Of a DNA stretch of 64,000 nt, positions 36,703-46,132 are shown in pieces. The notes under the pieces were generated by a model. The model had not been told where the DNA came from. It searched no databases and saw only the letters and a list, made by a program, of their open reading frames with translations. The stretch is taken from the NCBI GenBank assembly GCA_963764345.1, contig CAVXSF010000013.1, forward strand, positions 186,001 to 250,000, given 5' to 3'. The first letter of the stretch is position 1. Every line of letters starts with the position of its first letter. Both the position numbers and the translations under genes were made by a program. The DNA is from DASQZK01 sp963764345. Lineage in GTDB: Bacteria > Bacteroidota > Bacteroidia > Bacteroidales > GCA-2748055.

Positions 36703-39327
36703 ATGGAAGAAATGGCTGCCACAAAGAAAACCGTTTTATCAGTTGACGAAAAAGCATTGAAGGAAGAAGCTCAGAAAAAAAAACGGGGTGAAAATAAAAA
36801 CATTTTCACAAATGATGAAGCTTATCAGGACGCTCTTAAATATTTTAAAGGCGATGAACTGGCGGCCAGGGTATGGATCAACAAGTATGCCCTGAAAGAT
36901 TCATTTGGAAACCTGTATGAAAAAAATCCCGACATGATGCATCACCGCATCGCTTCGGAGATCGCCCGCATTGAAAAAGTCTATCCCAATCCCATGTCGG
37001 AGGATGAAATATACCAGCTCCTCAAAAACTTCAGGTATATTGTCCCCCAGGGTTCACCCATGACCGGTATAGGCAATCATTTCCAGATCGCTTCCCTGTC
37101 CAACTGTTTTGTCATTGGTCATGGCGGTCCGTCCGATTCGTACGGCGGCATTATGAAAATAGACCAGGAGCAGGTTCAGCTGATGAAACGCAGGGGAGGT
37201 GTAGGTCATGATCTGTCCCATATACGTCCCACAGGAAGCCCTGTTCTGAACAGTGCCCTCACCTCGACAGGGGTGGTTCCCTTTATGGAAAGATACTCCA
37301 ATTCCACCCGTGAAGTAGCGCAGGACGGAAGAAGAGGAGCCCTGATGCTCAGCATTTCGATTAAACATCCGGATGCAGAGAGATTCATCGATGCCAAGCT
37401 GGAATCGGGAAAAGTCACCGGAGCCAATGTCTCTGTCCGCATCGACGATGAATTTATGGATGCCGTGACAGAAAACAAGCCATACGTTCAGCAGTACCCA
37501 ATCAACTCCGAGGACCCGGCCTACATCCAGGAAATCGATGCCGGGAAGCTGTGGAAAAAAATTGTTCACAATGCCTGGAAATCTGCAGAACCCGGCATTT
37601 TATTCTGGGATACCATCGAACGCGAATCCGTTGCCGATTGCTATGCCGATCTCGGATATAAAACCGTTTCAACCAACCCATGTGGCGAGATACCGCTCTG
37701 TCCGTACGATAGTTGCCGGCTTCTCGCCATTAACCTTTACAGTTACGTTGAGGAAGCCTTCACAGATAACGCCAGGTTCGACTTCAGTCTCTTTAAAGAG
37801 CATGTAAGGAAGGCCCAGCGAATCATGGATGATATCATCGACCTCGAGATCGAAAAGATCGATGCCATTGTCAAAAAAATCGATAATGATCCGGAAGACG
37901 AGGAACTGAAAGCAGTTGAACGCCGTCTATGGGATAAGATCAGGATTAAGGCTACCGAGGGGAGAAGAACCGGCGTTGGCATTACTGCCGAAGGCGACAT
38001 GCTCGCAGCACTCGGACTTCGTTACGGAAGCGACAATGCCATCGATTTCTCCACCGAAATTCATAAAACCATAGCCATAGAGGCCTACCGGTCCTCCACT
38101 ATCATGGCTGCCGAGCGCGGAGCTTTTTCAATATTCGATGCCCAACGCGAGAAAAACAATCCTTTTATCCTCCGGCTGAAAAACGAGGATGAAAATCTGT
38201 ATGCCGACATGATGACCCATGGCAGGCGTAATATCTCCCTTTTAACCATCGCCCCAACCGGTACAACCAGTCTGATGACCCAGACCACCTCCGGAATCGA
38301 ACCCGTCTTCCTTCCTGTCTATAAAAGACGCAGAAAGGTCAATCCCAACGATAAGGATGCCAAAATCACTATGATCGACGAGGTAGGCGACAGCTGGGAA
38401 GAATACAATGTCTTTCACCATAAATTCATCACATGGCTTGAAATAAAAGGATATGATGTTGATGAAGTGATGGATTATGACGATGACAAAATCAAAGTCG
38501 TGATTGAAAAATCACCCTATTACAAGGCTACTTCAAACGATGTGGACTGGGTAGCCAAAGTGAAAATGCAGGGCCAGATCCAAAAATGGGTTGACCATTC
38601 CATCAGCGTAACCATCAACCTGCCTTCGGATGCGAAGGAAGACCTCGTGGGTGACCTGTATGTCAAAGCCTGGCAAAACGGCTGTAAAGGCGTTACCGTT
38701 TATCGCGACGGCTCACGGACTGGTGTACTGGTGAGCAATGACGATAAAAAGAATAAAACCAAGACCACCATTGAAGACCGCCAGCGGCCTGAGAGACCAA
38801 GAGTCCTCGATGCCGAGATCCTGAGGTTCATGCATAATAATGAGAAATGGATCGCTTTCATCGGTTTACTCAATAGCCGGCCCTATGAAATCTTTACCGG
38901 CCATCAGGATGATGAGATTTTCCCTATCCCGAAAACGATCACCAAAGGGAAAATCATTAAAAATAAGGATGAGGGAGGTGTCACAAGATACGACTTCCAG
39001 TACACCGACAAGTTTGGGTATAAAAACACCCTCGGCGGACTGTCCCATCAGTTTAACAAGGAATACTGGAACTATGCCAAACTGATCTCCGGTGTGTTGC
39101 GCTACGGAATGCCAATTGCCGACGTGCTCGATCTGGTGAACTCACTCCGCCTCGACAGCGATACCATTAATACCTGGACTGCCGGTGTTTCCAGGGCGCT
39201 GAAGAAATATGTGCCTAACAAAACGAAAGTCAAAGGCCAGACCTGTGCGGAATGTGGTTCCGAAGATCTGGTGTATGAGGAGGGCTGCCTGAAATGTAAT
39301 TCCTGCGGTAATTCCAAATGTGGATGA
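36703..39327 (+). CDS. nrdJ: Adenosylcobalamin-dependent ribonucleotide reductase (class II)
   Basis: An 874-residue enzyme reducing ribonucleotides to deoxyribonucleotides with adenosylcobalamin as radical source. Motifs include SLSNCFVIGHGG with the first redox cysteine, MKRRGGVGHDLSHIRP, STNPCGEIPLCPYDSC holding the catalytic N-x-C-x-E, IAPTGTTSLMTQTTSGIEPVF, and a C-terminal zinc-like tail CAECGSEDLVYEEGCLKC followed by two more cysteines. This is the long Bacteroidetes form with an extra region before the tail. The start could also be ATG 36712 (MAATKKTVL). No class I or III reductase lies in the window. Confidence 0.95.
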   Translation: MEEMAATKKTVLSVDEKALKEEAQKKKRGENKNIFTNDEAYQDALKYFKGDELAARVWINKYALKDSFGNLYEKNPDMMHHRIASEIARIEKVYPNPMSEDEIYQLLKNFRYIVPQGSPMTGIGNHFQIASLSNCFVIGHGGPSDSYGGIMKIDQEQVQLMKRRGGVGHDLSHIRPTGSPVLNSALTSTGVVPFMERYSNSTREVAQDGRRGALMLSISIKHPDAERFIDAKLESGKVTGANVSVRIDDEFMDAVTENKPYVQQYPINSEDPAYIQEIDAGKLWKKIVHNAWKSAEPGILFWDTIERESVADCYADLGYKTVSTNPCGEIPLCPYDSCRLLAINLYSYVEEAFTDNARFDFSLFKEHVRKAQRIMDDIIDLEIEKIDAIVKKIDNDPEDEELKAVERRLWDKIRIKATEGRRTGVGITAEGDMLAALGLRYGSDNAIDFSTEIHKTIAIEAYRSSTIMAAERGAFSIFDAQREKNNPFILRLKNEDENLYADMMTHGRRNISLLTIAPTGTTSLMTQTTSGIEPVFLPVYKRRRKVNPNDKDAKITMIDEVGDSWEEYNVFHHKFITWLEIKGYDVDEVMDYDDDKIKVVIEKSPYYKATSNDVDWVAKVKMQGQIQKWVDHSISVTINLPSDAKEDLVGDLYVKAWQNGCKGVTVYRDGSRTGVLVSNDDKKNKTKTTIEDRQRPERPRVLDAEILRFMHNNEKWIAFIGLLNSRPYEIFTGHQDDEIFPIPKTITKGKIIKNKDEGGVTRYDFQYTDKFGYKNTLGGLSHQFNKEYWNYAKLISGVLRYGMPIADVLDLVNSLRLDSDTINTWTAGVSRALKKYVPNKTKVKGQTCAECGSEDLVYEEGCLKCNSCGNSKCG

Positions 39328-39365
39328 TGCCGCCTTTGCATAAGTATTTCAATAAACCAAAGATC

Positions 39366-39398
39366 CCCGCTGCCGCTGCCAGGCAGTGGGTTTTTTTT
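39366..39398 (+). terminator. Intrinsic terminator of nrdJ
   Basis: A 9-bp stem CCCGCTGCC/GGCAGTGGG (one G-U pair) followed by eight T, 39 nt after the nrdJ stop. Confidence 0.85.
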
Positions 39399-39455
39399 GC
39401 GGAATTTTTCAATCCGTGCAAACGTCCCGGAACAGAACATTTACTGACAGATCCT

Positions 39456-40058
39456 TCATCCCAAAAAATACATAGAAAGAATAACAAGGAGTGTCACGCC
39501 GAATCCTGTTCCGAGAAACAACCAGCCAGCCCGGTAGTTCTTCCTCATCCGGAACCACATTAATATCCCGGTGAGGGCAAAAACGATCAGCGAAAGTGCG
39601 GAAAGATCGTAAAGAACACCCCAGATGGCATATTTCCATCCACCTCTGTACCCCCGGAGATGATGGATACGGTTGATCACCCTTACCGCGGTCTGTTGCT
39701 CTGTTTGTCTGATCTGTATACTGTCCAGGTTTGCACTGACAAGAACCTCCTGGGTAACACCAGGGCGGGTAAAGAAAAACCGCCACCGCCCGTCACGTAT
39801 ACGGGAGGGCTTGTCCATCCGGCCCTGCAAATCATAGACGCGGCGAAGCTCTTTCCCGAAAACTTCCGGCTTACCCCGGAAAGGAACCGATAAAGGCAGC
39901 CGGTTCACATGGATAACAGGTTTACCTTCAGGAAAAAGGTCGTACCGTATCATCATCAGGCCGGAAAGCATGAAGAAGGCCGTAAAAACGAGGATCAACA
40001 TGCTGCTGAACAGATGGATCTTCCGCCATATTTTTCCTCTTTTTATCCCACCAGCCAT
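39456..40058 (-). CDS. PepSY-associated membrane protein (second of pair)
   Basis: About 200 residues. It starts at ATG 40058 (MAGGIKRGKIWRKIHLFSSML), has a membrane segment at residues 17-37, a periplasmic part with PEVFGKELRRVYDLQGR, an INRIHHLRGYRGGWKY region, and two further membrane segments before the end. The pattern is that of PepSY-associated TM proteins, often linked to iron or metal uptake. It overlaps the 3' end of the preceding gene by 16 nt and forms an operon with it and the GumN gene. Its precise role is unknown. Confidence 0.75.
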   Translation of the reverse strand: MAGGIKRGKIWRKIHLFSSMLILVFTAFFMLSGLMMIRYDLFPEGKPVIHVNRLPLSVPFRGKPEVFGKELRRVYDLQGRMDKPSRIRDGRWRFFFTRPGVTQEVLVSANLDSIQIRQTEQQTAVRVINRIHHLRGYRGGWKYAIWGVLYDLSALSLIVFALTGILMWFRMRKNYRAGWLFLGTGFGVTLLVILSMYFLG

Positions 40059-40657
40059 ATGAACAGTGTATATGAAATTGAAAAAAGTGCGGCCCCGCTG
40101 ATCAGAATCCATTCACCGTGCCGCCTGACCGATCGCCTGAACCAGAAATAAATACTGATAGAGAGAACGAGAATGGCCGTCATTACCGCCGATTCAGCAT
40201 AATAGTGCCAAAGTGTGGTGATCCATACTGCCGGTTCTCCTGTGGAAGACCCGTGCATTCCGATCATCACGTTCAGTACCTTTTTTCGTGTTTCCTTTAC
40301 AAAGACAGTATCCCGCCCGGGGTTCAGATCAATGTCGTAAATGGCAGCCGGATTTGTGATTTGAAAATGAAACAGGCCTGTTGAATCGGACCATTGCTCC
40401 CAGTAAGGCTTGTACCCGAAAATGTCCAGCTCTTGTGAAACAGCGGCGATCAGGGAGTCGTTTGAAAGATGTTCATCAAGCCTTACAGGGTAAAAATGGG
40501 AGGTTGAACTGAAACTCTTGGGGATGAGCTGATTGTGGCTGAAGAGCAAACCGGTCGTCCCCATGAATATGAGATAGGCGGCACAGTAGAGTCCGCCGTA
40601 TATGTGAATTTTGTGAAGATATTTGTAAATAATATCCTTTACCCTTTTCCTGCTCAT
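40043..40657 (-). CDS. PepSY-associated membrane protein (first of pair)
   Basis: A 204-residue protein with the PepSY-TM layout: YKYLHKIHIYGGLYCAAYLIFMGTTGLLF as first membrane helix with its histidines, a periplasmic PepSY-like region (DSLIAAVSQELDIFGYKPY, FHFQITNPAAIYDIDLN), MIGMHGSSTGEPAVW, and two C-terminal helices. Its start overlaps the stop of the GumN gene by 4 nt. The paired arrangement of two short PepSY proteins suggests a split version of the longer single-chain family member or a heterodimer; this is inference. Confidence 0.75.
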   Translation of the reverse strand: MSRKRVKDIIYKYLHKIHIYGGLYCAAYLIFMGTTGLLFSHNQLIPKSFSSTSHFYPVRLDEHLSNDSLIAAVSQELDIFGYKPYWEQWSDSTGLFHFQITNPAAIYDIDLNPGRDTVFVKETRKKVLNVMIGMHGSSTGEPAVWITTLWHYYAESAVMTAILVLSISIYFWFRRSVRRHGEWILISGAALFSISYTLFIWLVG

Positions 40658-41553
40658 CTATTCTTTTCTCTCAGCATTATCGGTTCAACATCGTATCCTT
40701 CCTCCCTGAGCTTTAGGATAAGACCGTGTTCTCCGGCAAGATGCCCCGCACCAACCGCAATGAACGAAGGTTTGTCTTTCATAAAAGCTTCCAGTTTCGG
40801 AATCCAGGCATCATTCCGCATTGATATCAGACGCTCTTCAAAGTTACCGGGTGCAGTTTCATCAGAAGTAACTTCCGACATATGGTAGATATCCTGCTTT
40901 TTGTAGGTTTCCAGGATGTCTGAAAATTCCTTTTTCATATCCCCCGCATTACTGAAGAACATATCCATCTGCTTGTCATTCGGTATAGAATCGAAAATTC
41001 CTGTCTGGAATTCAAAACTCTCGAGACCCTGCACCTGTATATCCTTTTTCCTGGCGATTTTAGAGAAATAAATCTCATAGCCTACGATTCTCTTCCCGAC
41101 AACCGAAGGGATTAACGCACTGTAAAAGGCAAAAGGCTTGAATTTAATATAGGCATTAAACATCATCTCTTTCACACCGAGGCTGTCCAGAACAAACTGC
41201 TTCAACCTGTTGTAATCCTCCTCCGGCATATAATCACGCAAAGTGTGCCCCTCCGGCAGCATCATCTGTTTTGCCCATTCTATTTGTTGCTTTAAGGGCA
41301 CATCAATGATCATCTCCAGGACCATTTGTTGACTCTTCTTTAGTTTTTCATCTACAATCCTGAAGGTTTCAAACTCATTCTTAGGCATAAGATGAATGGT
41401 GCCGAAGAGGTACGAAGGTTTTTCCAGGCCGTTACCCGAGATTTCCCAAAAAACTGTTTTCGGACCAGACAGTTGTGAGAACACCGGTAAAAGGGAAAAA
41501 CAAAGAGCTGAAAGGCCGGTAAAAACCAACCGGAGTTTGTGCCGGATATTCAT
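40654..41553 (-). CDS. TraB/GumN family protein
   Basis: About 299 residues with a signal peptide (MNIRHKLRLVFTGLSALCF) and the family pattern KTVFWEISGNGLEKPSYLFGTIHLMPKNEF, including the GTxH motif, then GLESFEFQTGIFDSIP and the C-terminal FIAVGAGHLAGEHGLILKLREEGYDV with the GxxHLxG motif. The family is related to Tiki proteases, which use these GxxH residues for metal binding. It is secreted or periplasmic. I chose ATG 41553 because the preceding 17 codons lack signal character. First gene of an operon with the two PepSY genes. Confidence 0.88.
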   Translation of the reverse strand: MNIRHKLRLVFTGLSALCFSLLPVFSQLSGPKTVFWEISGNGLEKPSYLFGTIHLMPKNEFETFRIVDEKLKKSQQMVLEMIIDVPLKQQIEWAKQMMLPEGHTLRDYMPEEDYNRLKQFVLDSLGVKEMMFNAYIKFKPFAFYSALIPSVVGKRIVGYEIYFSKIARKKDIQVQGLESFEFQTGIFDSIPNDKQMDMFFSNAGDMKKEFSDILETYKKQDIYHMSEVTSDETAPGNFEERLISMRNDAWIPKLEAFMKDKPSFIAVGAGHLAGEHGLILKLREEGYDVEPIMLREKNR

Positions 41554-41618
41554 GGAACCATTTTTAAAAGGCCTTAAAAATAAGGAAATATGTTTTAAAT
41601 CCACGAACTATATAATTT

Positions 41619-44411
41619 TTATATCCCCGGTTTTTCTCCGGAGTAAGGCCCAGCCGGCCCGGAGCCGGAGCTGACCGGCCCTGCGGGATTATTCGTATCA
41701 TATCCGGGAAATTCACGTCTGTAAAGCTTCGAAACTTCCTCAGTGCTGAGTGAACGGCTGAAAATAAAGAGATCTCCAATACATCCGTCAAAATGATCTT
41801 TTCCCAGCGGGGTCGTCCCAAGGTAGAGATCTGTCTGATTTGGATACGGAAGGGCCACCAGTGGATCCTCTCCAGCCGGCTTACCATCAATAAAGAAGAT
41901 GGCCGAATCATTCCTGATCATGGCAATAAGCTGATGCCAGTCCCTGTCGAAGGAATACTTTATCACACCTTGCATATCGGGTGATGCGGCCGCTCCGGAA
42001 AAGTTGATCCTGTGCTCACCCGGATTGATCTCCAGTTCATACCCGTCAGGTGAATTCCATGCCGAGCGCTTACTGAGGATCCTCATATATTTGTTTTCAG
42101 TCGGATCATTCACCAAAAACCACACGGATATCGCCATATCACCCGAAAAATTCAATGAACGGGTATCCGGTATCCGGATAAAGGAACTTTCACCATTAAA
42201 GCATGCCCCTCTTCCCGATGCCAGTACCCTGACACCCTTCGTCTGATACGGATTTTTAGCGGGATCACTGAAATTCTTCAGATCATTGGGGGTGAGAATG
42301 TGCAGAACTACCGGTTTGTCTATGATCACGGTCTGATAATCTTTTAACACATTGGGCTTCGTTGCCCTGTCGGTTATCCCGCTGATGTCCAGCGTATATT
42401 TTTCTCCCTGGAAAAGGGAGTCGACAGACAGGATCACGTCTTCACCCTGGTTGGAAAGGGTGACGTTCCTTATGTCCACCACCGGGCTGAAACGGTAATG
42501 TGACGCATCAGTAGCAGAGAGTGTATCCACAGGTTCTGAAAACGTTATCACCAGTTCATGGTTATTGACCAGCCTGAAATGATCAACAAAGGGCCGGTCA
42601 TGATCGGGAACGGTTTTGATTTTTTGAGATAGGAAAGAAGAAGTCCGGCCAAAACCATCCCTATAACCTACGGAATACTTGTATACCCGGTCTCCTTTCA
42701 CATGGATATCTGCATAAACCGTGTCGCGGGTTGTGGCAAGAGGCTTCCCATCCCTCAAAATGACAAAATAACCCGTTCCGCCATCGTCCAGGGTTTTTTC
42801 CCATGACAGAAGGTTAACGTTAATCCTGTCAGTGTATGAAAAGATATTCAGATTTGCCGGGGGAGTGTCTCCTGCAGGAACGCCTGAATATGGATTAAAA
42901 ATCCTGATATTGCGTGTGGCAGAATCTTTAACCTGGAGAAAATCCGAAATTTTCACGGCATGATCTGTGCCGTATACCAGGATATCTTCAGAATTCCGGA
43001 TTAAAACAGCAGGTTCACCACTCACCGGCTTTTGCGGGTAAATATCCCGCATGGTCATGTCATGCACATCGTCGAGGACGATGGCCGGACGTGAATCATC
43101 ACTTCGCAGGCTCATCTTCACATTACTCATGTAAAGGCCCCTGATATGGCGAAAGTAGAAGCCGTAGGAAGGCAGATTGGTGTTGAACATCCGGTTGATG
43201 GGGTAACTCTGTGCTGCATCCGGCACCTCATCGGATACATCCTCTTCCGTACCGCCACCCGGGAAGGAAAAGCTGATATTGGTCAGGGAAAGGTTTTGAA
43301 TATAATTTCCAGCATAGGCTGTGATGGCACAACTGATTTTTCCCGCCGCCGATCCGGTTATGTTACTGAGCTGAATATTACGGCTCACCCCGTCAGGAAA
43401 GCTATCCTCCCCGGCGAAGTTCCTGGCATTGCGTTTCCCAAGTCTGATGAAAATGGGCGTCTCGATACTGTCTACTACAATATTCTGGACCAGGATATCT
43501 TCCATGATTCCGCCATCTACATTCCCCATGTCGATACCCACCAATCCGGCCCAGCTGCCCAATGGATGATTCATGACCCTGGCCTCTGAAGGACGTATCA
43601 CACAGTTTGACACCGTAAAAAACCGGAATCCGCCAACCGAACCTGTCCCCCATTTAAGCGCCGAAGCCTGGGACCTTAATACACAGTTACTGACCACCAC
43701 ATCTTCACAGGTACGCATTCCTTCCGACTTGAAAACCAGGGCATCATCACTGGCATCGATGACGCAGCCGGTGACCACCACCTTATGGCATCCGTCGATA
43801 TCCAGCCCGTCATTATTCAGGTTGCAGTGATTGAAAATATACAGGTCTTCAAAGCGGAGATTATCACAATGAAAATAACGCTGCATCCAGTAGGCAGAAT
43901 TTCTCATTGTTATTCCCGACACCGTGATGTTCCGGCAGTTCACCATCTGGATCCCGAAAGGCCTGTCGGGGCTGTCCCCAATATGATTTTGAAACACGCT
44001 TTTATCACCGTTCGGATAGAACGTTCCCTTTCCGGTGATGGTAATATTCTGCTTATCCCTGGCATATATCATGGCCCTCCTCGGAACCATATCCATCCTT
44101 GACAGGATCTCCGGTTCGATCAGAGGATAGGCACTGATATCCGGAAGGCCCATCCAGACAGATTTCGCAGTAAGCTCAATGGTGATGTCCGAAGCAAGTC
44201 TGACCGTTCCGGAAAGAAATATACCTTCAGGGAAAATAATTCTTCCCCCCGTTTGCGAACATTGATCAACAGCCCGCTGGATGGCTGCGGTATTATCGGT
44301 AACACCGTCCCCGACGGCTCCGAAACCAGTGATGTCATAAACTGCCTGTTGACCGAAGCCATTAAGACTGAAGAGCAAAAGGCATAAATGAAATACCAGG
44401 AACTCCTTCAT
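41619..44411 (-). CDS. Secreted GH28-like beta-helix protein with C-terminal LamG domain
   Basis: About 930 residues. A signal peptide (cleavage near NGFGQ) is followed by a right-handed beta-helix domain that begins VYDITGFGAVGDGVTDNTAAI, as in polygalacturonases and pectate lyase 3 domains. NNDGLDIDG near residue 201 and SDDAL near 222 supply the acidic residues of GH28, but the usual G-H-G and R-I-K motifs are not visible (KWGTGSVGG occupies that area). Residues 500-700 look like fibronectin III and Ig-like modules. The end (roughly 745-910, FNGESSFIRIPDTRSLNFSG, MAISVWFLVND) is a LamG/concanavalin fold. It probably acts on an extracellular uronic-acid polysaccharide. ATG 44414 is an alternative start. 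Confidence 0.82.
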   Translation of the reverse strand: MKEFLVFHLCLLLFSLNGFGQQAVYDITGFGAVGDGVTDNTAAIQRAVDQCSQTGGRIIFPEGIFLSGTVRLASDITIELTAKSVWMGLPDISAYPLIEPEILSRMDMVPRRAMIYARDKQNITITGKGTFYPNGDKSVFQNHIGDSPDRPFGIQMVNCRNITVSGITMRNSAYWMQRYFHCDNLRFEDLYIFNHCNLNNDGLDIDGCHKVVVTGCVIDASDDALVFKSEGMRTCEDVVVSNCVLRSQASALKWGTGSVGGFRFFTVSNCVIRPSEARVMNHPLGSWAGLVGIDMGNVDGGIMEDILVQNIVVDSIETPIFIRLGKRNARNFAGEDSFPDGVSRNIQLSNITGSAAGKISCAITAYAGNYIQNLSLTNISFSFPGGGTEEDVSDEVPDAAQSYPINRMFNTNLPSYGFYFRHIRGLYMSNVKMSLRSDDSRPAIVLDDVHDMTMRDIYPQKPVSGEPAVLIRNSEDILVYGTDHAVKISDFLQVKDSATRNIRIFNPYSGVPAGDTPPANLNIFSYTDRINVNLLSWEKTLDDGGTGYFVILRDGKPLATTRDTVYADIHVKGDRVYKYSVGYRDGFGRTSSFLSQKIKTVPDHDRPFVDHFRLVNNHELVITFSEPVDTLSATDASHYRFSPVVDIRNVTLSNQGEDVILSVDSLFQGEKYTLDISGITDRATKPNVLKDYQTVIIDKPVVLHILTPNDLKNFSDPAKNPYQTKGVRVLASGRGACFNGESSFIRIPDTRSLNFSGDMAISVWFLVNDPTENKYMRILSKRSAWNSPDGYELEINPGEHRINFSGAAASPDMQGVIKYSFDRDWHQLIAMIRNDSAIFFIDGKPAGEDPLVALPYPNQTDLYLGTTPLGKDHFDGCIGDLFIFSRSLSTEEVSKLYRREFPGYDTNNPAGPVSSGSGPAGPYSGEKPGI

Positions 44412-44438
44412 CATGAAAATATATTGGTTAGGGGATCA

Positions 44439-44446
44439 CAAAGGTA
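44439..44446 (-). promoter_or_regulatory. -7 box of the GH28-like gene
   Basis: Minus-strand TACCTTTG, exact TAnnTTTG match, 28 nt before the ATG at 44411. Confidence 0.5.
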
Positions 44447-44479
44447 CTGATTAAAGATGAAAGACCAGGAAACATCAAC

Positions 44480-44983
44480 TCAATAAAGCTCCTGACCCGG
44501 TGCATAACCGGACGGATTTTTTAAAGGCTCAGCTCTTGTCTCAAAATCTCCGCCGATACGATCCTGCACCTTTTGAACAATGCGCAGTGAATTTTCCCAC
44601 AAATGTTTTTGAAGACTGTCGTTCGCCCCTGAATTGACCACACGCGTCCATGATTTCCCGGATGCGTCATCTTTAAAAAACGTCCTGATGGCCATTGAGA
44701 ACCCTGAAACATTGACGACAAGTTTCACGTCAACATCCCGGACATCCGGATTACCCTGACCGGGAAGTGCCGTGAACTGCAGATTGTCGCGATCCTGCAT
44801 TTTTATTGAATATCCGGCAGACACAAAGATTTTCCTTACCTGGTCATAAAGTTCTGTATCCCTCACATTGCCGGAAGTAAAAAAAATCACATTGGCGTCT
44901 GCAGGAAAATCCTGTGCAGAGGTGAAAGCTCCCGGTAAGACAAGAATAGAGAAAAGAATCATACACGCGAAATTCCTTTTCAT
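44480..44983 (-). CDS. Secreted protein of unknown function
   Basis: A 167-residue protein with a clear signal peptide (MKRNFACMILFSILVLPGAF, cleavage near TSAQD). The mature region (DANVIFFTSGNVRDTELYD, VKLVVNVSGFSMAIRTFFKD, then LWENSLRIVQKVQDRIG) shows no family I recognise. It lies upstream of the GH28-like gene on the same strand, but the promoter-like box between them suggests separate transcription. Confidence 0.75.
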   Translation of the reverse strand: MKRNFACMILFSILVLPGAFTSAQDFPADANVIFFTSGNVRDTELYDQVRKIFVSAGYSIKMQDRDNLQFTALPGQGNPDVRDVDVKLVVNVSGFSMAIRTFFKDDASGKSWTRVVNSGANDSLQKHLWENSLRIVQKVQDRIGGDFETRAEPLKNPSGYAPGQELY

Positions 44984-45230
44984 GGCCTGAAGTTTTACTT
45001 TCTGCTTAAAAAGTCAATTAATATGCCAATTCAAGAGGGAAAAATTCACCAGCAGATCATGCCAGGGTCTGTAACGAAGGCGCCATGTGAGACATGTCCG
45101 GAAAGCGGGTAGTAATGTATCAGGGGTATAAGAAGTCAGACCGCCAGGAATGTTTCCGGTATGAATTTTTTTGATCCCTGTAAGAATTATTTTCTTCAGG
45201 CCCGTGTAAAAAATCCACATTTCAGAATTT

Positions 45231-45608
45231 TCAGCGATGATAAGAGACAGTTTTGCCGAAAGGGGTGAGAGCCAGGGATGCCATCTTGAAATGTTGAATT
45301 CCGAAAGGCAGGCCGATGATGGTCAGGCAAAGTAGAAGTCCGAAGCCGAAGTGGGTGAGGGCAATCCAGAATCCGCCAATAAGAAGCCAGATTATATTTA
45401 ACAGGGTTGTGAGACAACCGGTAGGCTGCGACAGATAAACCGAATCACGGCCGAAAGGCCACAGTGCAAGGCTGGCAAGTTTCAAGGTTTGAAAGGCAAA
45501 AGGGATTCCGACAATGGTGATCATCAGCAGAAGACTTGCAACGACATATTCAACGGCGATGATAAGTCCACCGAAGATCAGCCATACCAGGTTACCGATA
45601 AGTCTCAT
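45231..45608 (-). CDS. yccF: YccF domain membrane protein
   Basis: A 125-residue inner-membrane protein with two copies of the YccF repeat: GNLVWLIFGGLIIAVEYV with TIVGIPFAFQTLKLASLALWPFG, then NIIWLLIGGFWIALTHF with TIIGLPFGIQHFKMASLALTPFG. The repeated proline-bearing GIPFA/GLPFG turns and four hydrophobic segments are characteristic. The molecular function of the family is unknown. It appears monocistronic. Confidence 0.92.
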   Translation of the reverse strand: MRLIGNLVWLIFGGLIIAVEYVVASLLLMITIVGIPFAFQTLKLASLALWPFGRDSVYLSQPTGCLTTLLNIIWLLIGGFWIALTHFGFGLLLCLTIIGLPFGIQHFKMASLALTPFGKTVSYHR

Positions 45609-45686
45609 TTCACGAAAAGTACTTTATTTATAATATTGGCCTCGTATTGCCTCCATTCATCAGGCTTCTTAAATTTAGCGTAATTT

Positions 45687-45856
45687 TACTCCCTTCGGTC
45701 GTGAGACCGCTTCGCTAAGTTACTCCCTTCGGTCGTGAGACCGCTTCGCTAAGTTACTCCCTTCGGTCGTGAGACCGCTTCGCTAAGTTACTCCCTTCGG
45801 TCGTGAGACCGCTTCGCTAAGTTACTCCCTTCGGTCGTGAGACCGCTTCGCTAAGT
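45687..45856. repeat. Five tandem copies of a 34-bp palindromic repeat
   Basis: Exact 34-bp units start at 45687, 45721, 45755, 45789 and 45823. Each begins TACTCCCTTCGGTCGTGAG and contains GGTCGTGAGACC, a small hairpin. The units follow each other without spacers, so it is not a CRISPR array. The rest of the 520-bp gap between yccF and kbl holds only short hairpins (CTAAAA/TTTTAG near 45895, CCCGG/CCGGG at 46106-46122 just after the kbl stop) and no gene. Confidence 0.95.
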
Positions 45857-46132
45857 TCACATCCTTTTGTGCCACCTCCATCTAAAATTATCGTTTTAGC
45901 ATGGCTGTTACACAAACCTTTTCAGGTGAATGTGGCGGGAATGAATCAACAATCTCTGAAAGGTACCACAAATATAACGGTTAGTGAAATTCCCCGGCCT
46001 GATAAATTGATAAATGCCAGAATGAAAGAAAAATTATAGCTCCCGACCTACGATCCGGAGAGGTTCCGGAACGCCGTACCATTCAATCCATACTTTGACC
46101 TCATTCCCGGTGAAATTCCGGGCCCTCTTCTG

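Noticed and set aside
36131..36757. Open frames of 86-108 codons in the region between the TonB receptor and nrdJ
   Set aside because: They cross the receptor terminator or run into the nrdJ start region and look non-coding.
45014..45220. A 68-codon minus-strand frame between the secreted unknown and yccF
   Set aside because: No start context, no domain and odd composition; likely chance.
45687..45856. Possible CRISPR array
   Set aside because: The 34-bp units are directly adjacent with no spacers, and no cas genes are present.
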